Origin: Nocardia neocaledoniensis
Lineage (GTDB): Bacteria > Actinomycetota > Actinomycetes > Mycobacteriales > Mycobacteriaceae
DNA: 64,000 nucleotides
Direction of reading: 5' to 3'
NCBI RefSeq assembly: GCF_003182135.1
Contig: NZ_QGTL01000001.1
Location: forward strand, 744,001-808,000
Positions 39,113 through 48,518 of this stretch are shown in pieces; position 1 is the first letter of the stretch; every line of letters starts with the position of its first letter. The position numbers were made by a program, and so were the translations under genes. The notes under the pieces were generated by a model. The model did no database searches. It was not told where the DNA came from and saw nothing but the letters and a program-made list of their open reading frames with translations.

Positions 39113-40299
39113 GCGCGCCCGCTGATCGCCGCCCCGACGGGCAGCGGCAGCGCGAAGGCGTCGCCGTACCCGATCGTGGTCTCGGCCAACAGTTGCCGGT
39201 AGACCTGTTCGTAGCCACCGCCGAGGGTGTCGGCGCCGAAATTGGCTTCCACGTAGGCCCGGCAGGCGGCCGGGTCGTAGGAGGCGACCTCGGCGATGGC
39301 GCCGGGCAGCTCGGCCGGATCGTCGCAGATCCGTCCGGTGACACCGTCGACCAGGACCTCGCTCACCGCGCCCCCACGCAACGCGACCACCGGGGTACCG
39401 GTGACCATTGCCTCGATCATCACCATGCCGAAGGGCTCCTCCCACCGGATCGGGAACAGCAGACACCGCGCTTCGGACAAGAGTTTACGCTTGTCGGTCG
39501 CGTCGGCGAGCCCGAACACGTGATCATCGGCGGTCAGCCGTGGGCGCACGTACTCCTCGAAGTACGCCTTCTCGGGCGCCTCGGAGCACTTGCCCGCCAG
39601 GATGAGCGGTATTCCGGCCTCGTGGGCGGCGTCCAGCGCCAGATGTGGACCCTTGTCCATCGTGAAGCGGCCGAGGAACAGCGCGTAATCCTTCTTCTGC
39701 TCCCGGTACGGCCACAGCTCGGGCCGCAGCGCGTTGTGCACGCGCCCCACCCACCGCAGGTCCGGCGCCAGTTCGCGCTGCCGGTCGCTGATCGCGACGA
39801 GCGAGCACTCCTTGCCGAGTTCCCGGTAGTACCGGTAGCAGTCGTCCTGCACGGGACCGTGCACGGTGACCACCGTCGGCAGCCCGAGATCGGCGTAGGC
39901 GGGCGCGTTGAGCGGGCCGGCGAACGTGTGGTCGTGGACCAGGTCGATGCCCTCGGTCTCGGCCAGGCGTTCGATCGCGCGGCGCACCCGCAGCGCGTGG
40001 ACCACTTCGGGGAACGGATCACCGAGTCGTTCCGGGACGATCCGGTCCCACAGCGGGACGAAGTTCGCCTTGGTACCCGGCTCGCCCGCACCGAACAGGG
40101 TGACGTGATGGCCGCGCTCACAGAGCGAATCGACCAGATCGGCGACTACGGCCTCGACGCCGCCGTAGGCCTTGGGGGGAACATCGAAATACGGTGGAAC
40201 CACCATCGCGATCCGCAGTGGGCCACCGTTGTGCTCGATCGAGTAGAGATCGGACGTGGAGAACCCGGCCGGCGACATTGCCGACATGTCTGCACTCAT
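39109..40299 (-). CDS. GT4-type glycosyltransferase
   Basis: 396 residues with two Rossmann halves. The acceptor half has 'VPPYFDVPPKAYGGVEAVVADLV' and 'DLVHDHTFAGP'; the donor half has 'YALFLGRFTMDKGPHLALDAA' and the retaining-GT4 EX7E-type 'PIRWEEPFGMVMIEAMVTGTPVVA'. The sugar donor and acceptor are unknown. ATG at 40299 has GGAAGGAAGG upstream. First gene of an operon with the debranching glucosidase; a sigma-B/F-like promoter lies about 170 bp upstream. Confidence 0.93.
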   Translation of the reverse strand: MSADMSAMSPAGFSTSDLYSIEHNGGPLRIAMVVPPYFDVPPKAYGGVEAVVADLVDSLCERGHHVTLFGAGEPGTKANFVPLWDRIVPERLGDPFPEVVHALRVRRAIERLAETEGIDLVHDHTFAGPLNAPAYADLGLPTVVTVHGPVQDDCYRYYRELGKECSLVAISDRQRELAPDLRWVGRVHNALRPELWPYREQKKDYALFLGRFTMDKGPHLALDAAHEAGIPLILAGKCSEAPEKAYFEEYVRPRLTADDHVFGLADATDKRKLLSEARCLLFPIRWEEPFGMVMIEAMVTGTPVVALRGGAVSEVLVDGVTGRICDDPAELPGAIAEVASYDPAACRAYVEANFGADTLGGGYEQVYRQLLAETTIGYGDAFALPLPVGAAISGRA

Positions 40300-40469
40300 G
40301 ACCTTCCTTCCAGGGACACAACCTCGCAACACTTGCGCGAACAAGAGATGGCCGCCTCGGCGGAGGTGGAGACGAGAGCTGCACCGCCGTCCATGGGGCA
40401 TGGTTGGCCTGGCCAGACGTGGAGCGCGCCGCTGGGGCGCCCGCCTGATCAGAGGGGCCGTAGAGAAAA

Positions 40470-40493
40470 GTACCCCGCTACCGCGGAGTAAAC
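40470..40493 (-). promoter_or_regulatory. Sigma-B/SigF-like promoter for the glycosyltransferase operon
   Basis: Minus-strand GTTT-n14-GGGTAC. Known consensus for actinobacterial stress sigma factors of the SigB/SigF type is about GTTT/GNNT-n14-16-GGGTAT/C. It points toward the glycosyltransferase start with a leader of about 160 nt. Confidence 0.55.
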
Positions 40494-40562
40494 CAGTCGG
40501 TTGCTGAGAATTCGTGGCGGGGAATGGCAGCCGGGACAGGAGATTCCGCCGTCAGAGCCGGT

Positions 40563-42113
40563 CTACGGCGTACAGAATTTCGGTTCCACCGGGTCTACGC
40601 ACGGTATGTTGCCGAACTCGATCATGGTGAGCCTGGCCTTACCCCGAATCAGGTAGTCGAGGAACTGCGCGACCAGCGAATCACCGGCGACCGGCCCGTG
40701 GGTGTAGGCGTATTCGATACCGGTGAAGCGGTAGTACCCGAGCCGGATCGTGTCCTGGGTCGGCTGGACGCCGTCGATCGAGACCGGCGCGACCGCGTCG
40801 GTGGCGGCCGAGGTCTCCAGATAGCCCACCGCGCCGGGGATTTTGGCAACGAAGGTAACCACTTCCTCGGTCACGTCGACCTCGCACTGCTCGCCACCGG
40901 GAGCCATGCCGACGCAGCTGGCGTAGCGGAAGACCTTCCGGTTGTCCTCGAGCAGCCGGGCCTCGAGCGCGCGGCGGGTGCCCGAGCCCGCGGTGCGGTC
41001 GATCAGCACCACCGGCAGGTCTGGCCCGCCGATCTCGTTCCAGTTCCTGATGTTTCCCCGGTACAGGTCGCGGATCTGCTGGGTGGTCAGGTCTTTGAGC
41101 CCGACGCCGGGATGGGTCACGATCGAGAACGACGCGCGGGCGAGCGGGATCTCGGTGAGCGCCGCGAACGAGGTGCCCTTGGAGCCGTCGCCGATGGCGA
41201 GCGTCTCCTGTGTCGGCCCCGCTGTGGTCAGCGTGCGCAAGCCCGGTTCGGTGCCGTTGAACGCGAAGGTGAAATGTGCGTCGGTGCAGGTCTTCTCGTA
41301 GTTCTGGGCGGCCTTGCGGATCATCGGGGCCATGGCGGTGGAGCCGACCACGGTCAGCGAGCCCGCCGCGCAGTCACGTGGCGGCGGGTCGCCGCGCAGC
41401 ACGGTCGCCAGCAACTGCACCATCACCACCAGCGCCAGGAACACGCTGAGCCCGAGCAACGCGGGTTCGCGCCGGGAGCGGCTGGTCGTCACCACGAACT
41501 GGCCGCCCTTCAGGCTGCCCGCTCGGTCGACGACCTTCTTCGCGTTGGCGTCGAGTGGATCCGGGGCAGGCCCCTCGAGTACCACCAGCAGCTTGTAGTG
41601 CTCACCGCGCTCGAGCCGTTCCTTGGGCAGCACGATGCGTGAGGTGTTGTCCGCGCCGACGCTGGGCGCGAGCTCGCGCAACCCGTCGTTGAGCACCGCG
41701 AGCGATTCGCCGCGGCGCGAGATCCGCTCGGTGACCTCCAGTGCCCGGATCTTGTGGCGGGAGAACAGCAGTCGTGGGGTGTCGTCGACGTCGTAGTCGC
41801 CACTCTCGATCACCGCGGTGCCGTAGTTCTCGATCCGGATCAGCACCACCGACACCGGATCGGGGGTCGGTGTCGCGGCGTCGGGGGCCGCGGGATCCGG
41901 CGTCGCCGCGGGAACCGCCGCCTGCGCGGCCGGATCGGCCACCGGTGCCGCGCCGTTGGCGTCGGTGAGCTGGACGCGGCTGGCGGGGGTGTTCATCTGC
42001 ACGCGGTAGCCGAGCCGCTTGCGCCCGACGAACACGAACTCCCGCAGGAACGTCGCCGTCGCCACGACGAGACCGAGCAGCGACAGCACGATCTCGACCG
42101 GGAACCCACCCAC
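40563..42113 (-). CDS. Membrane-anchored PstS-like substrate-binding protein
   Basis: 516 residues. A first membrane helix (about 6-28), a cytoplasmic region with an Ala/Pro/Asp-rich linker (about 55-85) and a strand-rich domain, and a second helix (about 215-235) lead to an external PBP-like domain. That domain has 'TVVGSTAMAPMIRKAAQNYEK', 'SFSIVTHPGVGLKDLTTQQIRDLYRGNIRNWNEIGG' and 'IDRTAGSGTRRALE', the phosphate-binding-protein pattern. It lacks a lipobox and no ABC transporter genes are near, so it may sense rather than transport. The ligand is probably an oxyanion; GTG start. Convergent neighbours: none. Confidence 0.8.
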   Translation of the reverse strand: MGGFPVEIVLSLLGLVVATATFLREFVFVGRKRLGYRVQMNTPASRVQLTDANGAAPVADPAAQAAVPAATPDPAAPDAATPTPDPVSVVLIRIENYGTAVIESGDYDVDDTPRLLFSRHKIRALEVTERISRRGESLAVLNDGLRELAPSVGADNTSRIVLPKERLERGEHYKLLVVLEGPAPDPLDANAKKVVDRAGSLKGGQFVVTTSRSRREPALLGLSVFLALVVMVQLLATVLRGDPPPRDCAAGSLTVVGSTAMAPMIRKAAQNYEKTCTDAHFTFAFNGTEPGLRTLTTAGPTQETLAIGDGSKGTSFAALTEIPLARASFSIVTHPGVGLKDLTTQQIRDLYRGNIRNWNEIGGPDLPVVLIDRTAGSGTRRALEARLLEDNRKVFRYASCVGMAPGGEQCEVDVTEEVVTFVAKIPGAVGYLETSAATDAVAPVSIDGVQPTQDTIRLGYYRFTGIEYAYTHGPVAGDSLVAQFLDYLIRGKARLTMIEFGNIPCVDPVEPKFCTP

Positions 42114-42203
42114 GCACTCCCCCTCACCCCGGATACCTGTATCCGACTGTCTATCAGGAGAATCCGCGATGGCGCCGCACGACGCCAGGTGTTCGGCGAG
42201 TCT

Positions 42204-43241
42204 TCACCCCGACGTCGACGCGCACCACGCGAGCAGGTCCTCGACCGGCCACGTGTCGATCACCCGCTCGGCCCGCACGCCGTGGGCGAGCGCGCGCTCG
42301 CATCCGTAACCCTGCCAATCCAATTGGCCCGGCGCGTGGGCATCGGTGTCGATGCTGAAGTAGCAGTCCATCTCGACGGCCAGCTCGATCAGGCGCCCCG
42401 GCGGATCGCGGCGCTCGGGACGGCTGTTGATCTCGACGGCGGTGCCGTATTTTCGGCAGGCCTCGAAGACCAGTTCGGCGTCGAAGACGGATTCGGGGCG
42501 GGTGCCTCGGCCGCCTTCGACGAGGCGGCCGGTGCAGTGGCCGAGGATGTCGACGTGCGGGTTGGCCACGGCGTAGACCATGCGGTTGGTCATGGTGGCG
42601 CTGTCGTCGCGCAGGTGCGAATGCACGCTGGCGACAACGACATCGAGGCGCTCGAGCAGATCGGCGCGCTGGTCGAGGGTGCCGTCGTCGAGGATGTCGA
42701 CCTCGATGCCGGTGAGGATGCGAAACGGCGCAAGTTCGTCGTTGAGTTCGGCGATCACGTCGAGCTGGCGCAGCAGGCGCTCGGCCGACAGGCCGTTGGC
42801 GACCTTGAGGCGCGGCGAGTGGTCGGTCAGCGCGCAGTACTCGTGGCCGAGCGCGGCGGCCACCCTCATCATCTCGCCGATCGGGCTGCCGCCGTCGGAC
42901 CAGTCCGAGTGGGTGTGCAGGTCGCCGCGCAGCTGGGCGCGCAGCGCCGCACCGGCGGGCCCGATAGGTTTCGCGGCGCCACGCAGGTCGGCCAGATAGT
43001 CGGGAACCGCTCCGGCGCAGGCCTGTTCGATGACGGCGGCGGTCTTGGGGCCGATGCCGGGCAGGTCGCGCCAGCTGTGCGCCCGTTCGCGCTCGGCCCG
43101 TTCGTCCTCGGTCAGGCCCGCGACGACATCGGCCGCGCGCCGGTAGGCCTTCACCCGGTGGGTCTCCGCCCGCGAGCGCTCGAGCCAGAACCCGATCTCG
43201 CGCAGCGCCGCCACCGGGCCGGGGCCCGCCGCCGCCGTCAT
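42204..43241 (-). CDS. HhH-PHP protein (PolX-like without the polymerase domain)
   Basis: 345 residues. N-terminal helix-hairpin-helix ('WRDLPGIGPKTAAVIEQA') is followed by a PHP phosphoesterase domain with metal-binding motifs 'GDLHTHSDWSDG', 'ALTDHSP', 'GIEVDILDDG', 'ASVHSHL' and 'DTDAHAPGQLDW'. PolX proteins have a DNA polymerase beta palm between these two parts; here it is absent. A 3'-5' exonuclease or phosphoesterase role is plausible, perhaps in DNA repair. Three bases separate it from the upstream reductase gene. Confidence 0.88.
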   Translation of the reverse strand: MTAAAGPGPVAALREIGFWLERSRAETHRVKAYRRAADVVAGLTEDERAERERAHSWRDLPGIGPKTAAVIEQACAGAVPDYLADLRGAAKPIGPAGAALRAQLRGDLHTHSDWSDGGSPIGEMMRVAAALGHEYCALTDHSPRLKVANGLSAERLLRQLDVIAELNDELAPFRILTGIEVDILDDGTLDQRADLLERLDVVVASVHSHLRDDSATMTNRMVYAVANPHVDILGHCTGRLVEGGRGTRPESVFDAELVFEACRKYGTAVEINSRPERRDPPGRLIELAVEMDCYFSIDTDAHAPGQLDWQGYGCERALAHGVRAERVIDTWPVEDLLAWCASTSG

Positions 43242-43244
43242 GGC

Positions 43245-43826
43245 CTAGGCGATCCGGCCGTACTTGAGGAAGGCGACGCCGTCGGCGTACACCCGGCTGG
43301 TGATCACCCGGAACCGTTCCGGCGTCGGCAGGCTCGCGCCGCCGCCGAACAGCGGCCGCCCCGTGCCGAGCACCACCGGGAACAGTTTCAGGAACACCTG
43401 GTCGATCTCGGGCAGCAGGGTCTGCGCCAGTTCGCCGCCGCCGCAGAGCCAGATGCCCAGTCCCGCTTCCCGTTTCAGCGCGCGCACGGCGCCGATCGGG
43501 TCCTCGGCGATCACCTCGACACCGGGGGCGGGCGATTCCGGCATCGTCGTCGACACCACGTACTGGCGCAGATGCTCGTACGGGCTCGCCGTGCCGGTAC
43601 GGACACCGAAGTCGTGGGTCTTGCGGCCCATGATCACGGTGTCGAAGTAGATGTTGCCCGCCGCGATGCCGCGCGCCTCCCGCACCTTGGTGGGCAGCGT
43701 CTCGGGATACTGCGCGGTGATGGCGGGCACGTGGTCACCGCCGACCGGGAAGAAGTCCACGGTGCCGTCCTCGGCGGCGATGAACCCGTCGATCGTCGAT
43801 GCCACGAAATAAGTCAGCTTGCGCAT
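43245..43826 (-). CDS. DHFR/RibD-family reductase
   Basis: 193 residues. The RibD C-terminal/dihydrofolate-reductase-like fold shows 'TYFVASTIDGFIAAEDG', 'DTVIMGRKTHDFG', 'GIWLCGGGELAQTLLPEID' and 'FPVVLGTGRPLF'. It probably uses NADPH; the substrate is unknown and it is not the main folate enzyme. ATG at 43826 follows GGAGGA. Same operon as the PHP gene. Confidence 0.88.
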   Translation of the reverse strand: MRKLTYFVASTIDGFIAAEDGTVDFFPVGGDHVPAITAQYPETLPTKVREARGIAAGNIYFDTVIMGRKTHDFGVRTGTASPYEHLRQYVVSTTMPESPAPGVEVIAEDPIGAVRALKREAGLGIWLCGGGELAQTLLPEIDQVFLKLFPVVLGTGRPLFGGGASLPTPERFRVITSRVYADGVAFLKYGRIA

Positions 43827-43889
43827 AACGTCCTCCTGCACGGACCCGGTCCGGTACGACCCGTCAGGAGAAACCGTAGCGCGCCCGGA

Positions 43890-44750
43890 TCAGCGGCGGC
43901 GCGGCTTCCGCTGACACTTCGGGCAGGAAAACGACGAACGATTCATGAATTGTTCGCGGATCAGCAGCGTGCCGCAGCGGTCACACGGCTCGTTCACGCG
44001 GCCGTAAGCGGCCAGTGACCGGGAGAAATACCCCGATTCCCCGTTGACGTTCACATACAGCGCGTCGAAGGAGGTGCCGCCGACGGCCAGTGCCTCGGTC
44101 ATCACCGCGGTCACGGCGGCCAGGAGCTTGCGCACGACGGGCCTGGTGAGCTCGGCGGCGACGCGGGTGCCGTGCAGACCGGCGCGCCACAGCGCCTCGT
44201 CGGCGTAGATGTTGCCGATGCCGGAGACCACCGTCTGGTCCAGCAGGACCCGCTTGATCTCGGTGTTCTTGGCGCGGATCGCCGCGACCACGGCCTCGGT
44301 GTCGAACAGCGGATCGAGCGGATCGCGGGCGATGTGGGCGACCGGGTCGGGCACGATCGTGCCGTCGACCTCGACGAGCTCGGCCAGCGCCCAGCCGCCG
44401 AAGGTGCGCTGATCGACGAAACGCAGTTCACTGCCGTCGTCGAGGGTCGCACGGATGTGGGCGTGCTTCTCGACGGGCGCCCCCGCGGGCTGGACCAGCA
44501 TCTGCCCGCTCATGCCCAGATGGACCACCAGGGCGGTGTCGGGCTCGTCGAAGGTGAGCCACAGGTACTTGCCGCGCCTGCGCGCGCTCTCGATGGTCAG
44601 ACCGGTGAGACGGGCGGCCAGATCGGCGCTGCCCGCGATATGCCTGCGCACGGAACGCGGGTGGGTGACGGCGACGCTCTCGATCACGCGACCGACGGCG
44701 TGCTCGGCCAGACCGCGCCGGACCACCTCGACTTCAGGGAGTTCGGGCAC
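43890..44750 (-). CDS. mutM: Formamidopyrimidine-DNA glycosylase
   Basis: 286 residues. It has the catalytic start [12 protein letters not shown] (Pro2, Glu3), helix-two-turn-helix '[20 protein letters not shown]', and a C-terminal zinc finger with C-x2-C and C-x2-C ('CDRCGTLL', 'CPKCQR'). It removes 8-oxoguanine and formamidopyrimidines. The start is GTG. Neighbour rnc is upstream on the same strand, as in mycobacteria (fpg-rnc order). Confidence 0.98.
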   Translation of the reverse strand: MPELPEVEVVRRGLAEHAVGRVIESVAVTHPRSVRRHIAGSADLAARLTGLTIESARRRGKYLWLTFDEPDTALVVHLGMSGQMLVQPAGAPVEKHAHIRATLDDGSELRFVDQRTFGGWALAELVEVDGTIVPDPVAHIARDPLDPLFDTEAVVAAIRAKNTEIKRVLLDQTVVSGIGNIYADEALWRAGLHGTRVAAELTRPVVRKLLAAVTAVMTEALAVGGTSFDALYVNVNGESGYFSRSLAAYGRVNEPCDRCGTLLIREQFMNRSSFSCPKCQRKPRRR

Positions 44751-44794
44751 GGTTCACGCCACCTTGCCGGGCATGCCCGTGCGGGCCCGCGTGG

Positions 44795-45526
44795 TCACGC
44801 CTCGGAAACGGATTCGTCGGTGAGCGCCTTGTAGGCGGTCCCGGCGGCCTTCTGCTCGGCTTCCTTCTTGGAGCGGCCGACACCCTGCCCGTACGGACGA
44901 CCGGCGATCACCGTGGTGGCGGTGAACTCCTTGTTGTGGTCCGGGCCGGTGGAGGTGATCTCGTAATTGGGCACACCGAGGCCACGTTCGGCGGTGAGCT
45001 CCTGCAGGCTGGTCTTCCAGTCGAGGCCGGCGCCCATGCGGGGCCCGCGCTCGAGCAGTTCGGCGAACAGGCGCAGCACGACACCACGCGCCACCTCGAT
45101 GCCGTGCTCGAGGTGCACGGCGCCGAGCAGCGATTCCATGCCGTCGGCGAGGATGCTCGGCTTGTCGCGGCCGCCGGTGAGCTCTTCGCCCTTGCCGAGC
45201 AGCAGGTGCTTGCCGAGTCCGCCGTCGCCGAGACCGCGAGCGACCTCGGCGAGCGCGTGCATGTTCACCACGCTGGCGCGCAGCTTGGCGAGCTCACCCT
45301 CGGACTTCTCCGGGTGCTCGGTGTAGAGCCGCTCGGTGATGCTGAGGCCGAGGACCGAGTCGCCGAGGAACTCGAGGCGCTCGTTCGTCGGCAGACCGCC
45401 GTTCTCGTACGCGTACGACCGGTGCGTCAGCGCGAGGCGCAGCAGCTCCGGTCGTACGTCGACACCGAGGGCGGTGAGCAGGTCGGCGTGATCGACCGAA
45501 CCCGCGTTGTCTTTGCTGGCTGTCAC
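44795..45526 (-). CDS. rnc: Ribonuclease III
   Basis: 243 residues. The RNase III signature [13 protein letters not shown] (48-60) and the second metal-site '[18 protein letters not shown]' are present, followed by a double-stranded RNA-binding domain ('[14 protein letters not shown]' to '[16 protein letters not shown]'). It processes rRNA and other duplex RNA. GTG at 45526 is 2 nt after the rpmF stop; a longer frame would overlap rpmF. Confidence 0.97.
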   Translation of the reverse strand: MTASKDNAGSVDHADLLTALGVDVRPELLRLALTHRSYAYENGGLPTNERLEFLGDSVLGLSITERLYTEHPEKSEGELAKLRASVVNMHALAEVARGLGDGGLGKHLLLGKGEELTGGRDKPSILADGMESLLGAVHLEHGIEVARGVVLRLFAELLERGPRMGAGLDWKTSLQELTAERGLGVPNYEITSTGPDHNKEFTATTVIAGRPYGQGVGRSKKEAEQKAAGTAYKALTDESVSEA

Positions 45527-45528
45527 AA

Positions 45529-45711
45529 TCAGACAGCAGCGGTGACCTGGCGGCCCTTGTAGGTGCCGCAGGACGGGCACGCGATGTGCGGGAGGGTCTT
45601 CTCACCGCAGGCACGGTTCGGGCAGGTGACCAGGGTCGGCGCGGCGGCCTTCCACTGGCTGCGCCGCGACCGGGTGTTGGAACGGGACATCCGGCGCTTG
45701 GGAACAGCCAC
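45529..45711 (-). CDS. rpmF: 50S ribosomal protein L32
   Basis: 60 residues, [20 protein letters not shown] start and four cysteines (30, 35, 45, 48) forming the zinc-binding C+ version. GTG start two bases after the YceD stop; it lies between YceD and rnc, the usual operon order. Confidence 0.98.
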   Translation of the reverse strand: MAVPKRRMSRSNTRSRRSQWKAAAPTLVTCPNRACGEKTLPHIACPSCGTYKGRQVTAAV

Positions 45712-45713
45712 GG

Positions 45714-46397
45714 CTACTTCTCCTCTGTGTTTTCGCTGGCCACGTGGGCATCGTTTGCCACGGGTGCGGATCGGTCTGGGGTGGTGGAACCCTCAGCGGG
45801 GTCGCCGGTGCCGGGCGCCTCTGCGGCGAAATTCGCCAACTTGGCCCAGCGAGGGTCCAGTATCTCATGCCCATGATCAGGACCCGCAATCGCCATCCGC
45901 ACACCGCACTCGGGGCACAGGCCCGCGCAGTCCGTGGTGCACAGCGGCTGCAGCGGAAGCTCCAGCCCGATGGCGTCGAGGATCACCGGCTCGAGGTCGA
46001 TGAGGTCGTCTTCCATGCGGTAGACCTCGTCGTCCTCGGTCGTCTGCTCGGTGGTGCTGTCCGGATACGCGAACAGCTCCGTCAGACGAATCTCGACCTG
46101 GTCGTCGAACGGTTCGAGGCAGCGCGAGCACTCCCCGACCGTCGGCCCGGACACCGTGCCGGTGACCAGCACACCCTCCGAGACGGCCTGCAACTGCAGG
46201 TCGAGTTCCACCGCGGCGTCGGCCGGGATGGCGATCAGGTCGAGACCCAGCCGCTCGTGGTCGGTGACCGTGCGCCGCAGCTCCCGCATGGTTCCCGGCC
46301 TGCGGCCGAGACTGCGGACATCCAGCACGAAGCCCGCGTCGGACACAGGACCATGGGTCTTGTGCGGACGCGACGGCGAACCGGAACCGGCGGACAT
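45714..46397 (-). CDS. YceD/DUF177 family protein (23S rRNA accumulation factor type)
   Basis: 227 residues from ATG at 46397. The YceD motif '[28 protein letters not shown]' and a C-terminal CxxC-type cluster ('[13 protein letters not shown]') are clear. YceD proteins act in ribosome assembly and are typically paired with rpmF, as here. The start is uncertain: in-frame GTG codons up to 18 nt upstream and a longer frame exist, none with a strong ribosome site. Confidence 0.9.
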   Translation of the reverse strand: MSAGSGSPSRPHKTHGPVSDAGFVLDVRSLGRRPGTMRELRRTVTDHERLGLDLIAIPADAAVELDLQLQAVSEGVLVTGTVSGPTVGECSRCLEPFDDQVEIRLTELFAYPDSTTEQTTEDDEVYRMEDDLIDLEPVILDAIGLELPLQPLCTTDCAGLCPECGVRMAIAGPDHGHEILDPRWAKLANFAAEAPGTGDPAEGSTTPDRSAPVANDAHVASENTEEK

Positions 46398-46483
46398 CAC
46401 TGACTCACTCACTTCTGAGGGGATTTGGGCAACCACTCAACAGTACGGCAGGACCCCGCCCGAACTCAAAACGCGCGACGGGC

Positions 46484-47257
46484 TCAGCGCCGGTGGTCAG
46501 CCGCGTACTCGGGATATTCCGGCGCCGGAGCGCCGCGCATCTGCTGCCGACCGCGGGTGATCGTGCGCCGGGTGGTGTTGAGCGTCTCCTCGATTTCGGC
46601 GAGCCTGCCGCCGAAATCGGCCATGCGCTCGTCGACGTAGTCGTCGCATTCGGCACGCACCCGGTCGGCCTCGGCCTGGGCGGTGTCGATCAGGCGGGCC
46701 GACTCGGCGTGGGCCGCGCGCACCACCTCGGTCTGCGCGACCAGCCTGGCCTGCTCGGCCTTGCCGTCGGCGACCGAACGCTCATAGGAGTCCTTGCCCG
46801 CCTGGATCGCCCGGTCGGCGTCGACCTGGGCGCGGCCGGTGAGCTCGTCGTATTCGGCGTTGCCGTCGGCGATCACCTGCTCGGCCTCGGCCTGCGCTTC
46901 GGCGACCAGCCGGTCGGCGTGCGTGGTGGCCTCGGCGACCATGCGGTCGGCGTGCGCCTTGGCCTCGGCGAGGATGCGGTCGGCCTCGGCGCGCGCGGAC
47001 TCGATGGTGGTGCGGGCCTGCTCGTTGGCCGAGGTGACGGTGGCCTCGGCGCCCGTGCGGGCGTCGCCGACGATCTTGTCGCGGTGGTCGAGCACGTCCT
47101 GGGCGTCGTCGAGTTCGCCGGGCAGGGCGTCGCGGACATCGTCGAGCAGTTCGAGGACGTCACCGCGCGGCACGATGCAGCTGCGGGTCGGCGGGATGCC
47201 GCGCGCCTCTTCGACGATGGCGACCAGTTCGTCGAGTGCTTCGAATACGCGATACAT
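46484..47257 (-). CDS. sepIVA: Septal DivIVA-domain protein SepIVA
   Basis: 257 residues. The N-terminus MYRVFEALDELVAIVEEARG and 'PRGDVLELLDDVRDALPGELDDAQDVLDHRD' match mycobacterial SepIVA (Rv2927c), an essential division factor. Most of the rest is one long coiled coil with a repeated Ala-Glu-Ala-Asp-Arg pattern. ATG at 47257 is preferred because AGGAGG lies 9 nt upstream; a GTG 6 nt earlier is too close to it. It should act at the septum in polar/septal envelope growth. Confidence 0.92.
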   Translation of the reverse strand: MYRVFEALDELVAIVEEARGIPPTRSCIVPRGDVLELLDDVRDALPGELDDAQDVLDHRDKIVGDARTGAEATVTSANEQARTTIESARAEADRILAEAKAHADRMVAEATTHADRLVAEAQAEAEQVIADGNAEYDELTGRAQVDADRAIQAGKDSYERSVADGKAEQARLVAQTEVVRAAHAESARLIDTAQAEADRVRAECDDYVDERMADFGGRLAEIEETLNTTRRTITRGRQQMRGAPAPEYPEYAADHRR

Positions 47258-47383
47258 GCTCACTACCCTCCTGCTGAATCCCGGCGAAACCGCTGCCGTC
47301 CCGGCCCAGTCTGCCCGGCCGACGCGCGTGTTCCGAATGTCGTCGCGGTGTGTCGCGACAGTGTCCTAGATCGCACCGATATC

Positions 47384-47406
47384 AAGTGGAGTGCAGCCCT
47401 CCACTT
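47384..47406. promoter_or_regulatory. Inverted repeat in the sepIVA/gtrA divergent gap
   Basis: AAGTGGA-n9-TCCACTT, 7-bp arms, roughly midway in the 251-bp gap. It could be an operator for either gene; no regulator is suggested. Confidence 0.35.
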
Positions 47407-47508
47407 CCGCTACCATCGGGAGGCACGACAACGCCGTCCGCCGGGAAGCACTACACGTTTTCTGCTGTTGTACTCCTCGACGCTCGTTCATTGCGATCGG
47501 AGTCGACC

Positions 47509-48033
47509 ATGACCGTTCTGGAAACACCGAGAATCTCGGTGTCGCACCTTCCGGGCATGGTCACACCCTGGGTCGGTCCATTCCCCGCGCTCGCCCCCAC
47601 CAAACCCGTGGTGCGCCCGCGCGTCGACCGGACGCTGACCTACCTGCGCGGCGACCGTGCCCTCCCCCAGCTCATCCGGTTCGCCCTGGTCGGTGGGTCC
47701 AGCAACATCGCCTATGTGCTGCTGTTCTTCGCCATGCACGGCGTCGGCCCGCTGATCGCGAATGTCGCGGGCTCGGTCGTGAGCACGGTCATCGCCAACG
47801 AACTGCACCGCCAGCTCACCTTCCACGCCGCCGACCGGGTCACCTGGTTCACGGCGCAGTGGGAGGGCGGCGGCCTGGCGCTGCTCGGTCTCGGCATCAC
47901 CACGGCGGGCCTGGCCGCGCTCGGCGTCTGGGCACCCGGCCTGGGCGACACCGTCCAGGCGCTGGCCGTCCTCGCCATCACCGCGGCCGTCGGCGGGATG
48001 CGCTTCCTGGCCCTGCGCGGCCTGGTCTTCTAG
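47509..48033 (+). CDS. GtrA-family membrane protein
   Basis: 174 residues. Four membrane helices of the GtrA fold follow a 50-residue cytoplasmic N-terminus: '[23 protein letters not shown]', '[24 protein letters not shown]', then two more. Members flip lipid-linked sugars, often for cell-wall or teichoic-acid decoration. ATG at 47509 has CGGAG upstream. Its stop overlaps the coaD stop. Mycobacterium tuberculosis carries the large PDIM/PGL region at the equivalent place. Confidence 0.88.
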   Translation: MTVLETPRISVSHLPGMVTPWVGPFPALAPTKPVVRPRVDRTLTYLRGDRALPQLIRFALVGGSSNIAYVLLFFAMHGVGPLIANVAGSVVSTVIANELHRQLTFHAADRVTWFTAQWEGGGLALLGLGITTAGLAALGVWAPGLGDTVQALAVLAITAAVGGMRFLALRGLVF

Positions 48034-48515
48034 CCGCGCCGCTCGGCCAGGCGGTCGAGCAGCCGCTTGTGGACGGCGGGCGGCAGCATGTCGCTGACCT
48101 CACCGCCGTAGGCCGCGACCTCCTTCACCAGCGAGCTGGACAGGAAGCTCAGCGAGGGGTTGGTGGCGATGAAGAAGGTGTCGACGCCCGCGAGCTTGTG
48201 GTTCATCTGCGCCATCTGCAGCTCGTAGCCGAAGTCACCCGCGTCGCGCAGGCCCTTGACGATCGCGCCGACGCCTTCCTGCTTGGCGAAGTCGACCAGC
48301 AGGCCCTGCCACGAGGCGACGCGCACGTTGGGCAGGTGAGCGACCGCTTCGCGCAGCAGGTCCATCCGCTCGTCGACGGTGAACATGCCCTGTTTCTTGG
48401 GGTTCACCATGACGGTGATGATCACCTCGTCGAACTGCGCGGCCGCGCGGGTGAACACGTCGAGGTGACCGTTGGTCACCGGATCGAAGGAGCCGGGGCA
48501 CAGTGCAGCAGCCAT
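48030..48515 (-). CDS. coaD: Phosphopantetheine adenylyltransferase
   Basis: 161 residues. The nucleotidyltransferase motif is [11 protein letters not shown] (9-19), with '[20 protein letters not shown]' and the '[11 protein letters not shown]' motif following. It makes dephospho-CoA from 4'-phosphopantetheine and ATP. It begins 3 nt after the rsmD stop, forming the pyc-rsmD-coaD operon. Confidence 0.98.
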   Translation of the reverse strand: MAAALCPGSFDPVTNGHLDVFTRAAAQFDEVIITVMVNPKKQGMFTVDERMDLLREAVAHLPNVRVASWQGLLVDFAKQEGVGAIVKGLRDAGDFGYELQMAQMNHKLAGVDTFFIATNPSLSFLSSSLVKEVAAYGGEVSDMLPPAVHKRLLDRLAERRG

Positions 48516-48518
48516 GGC

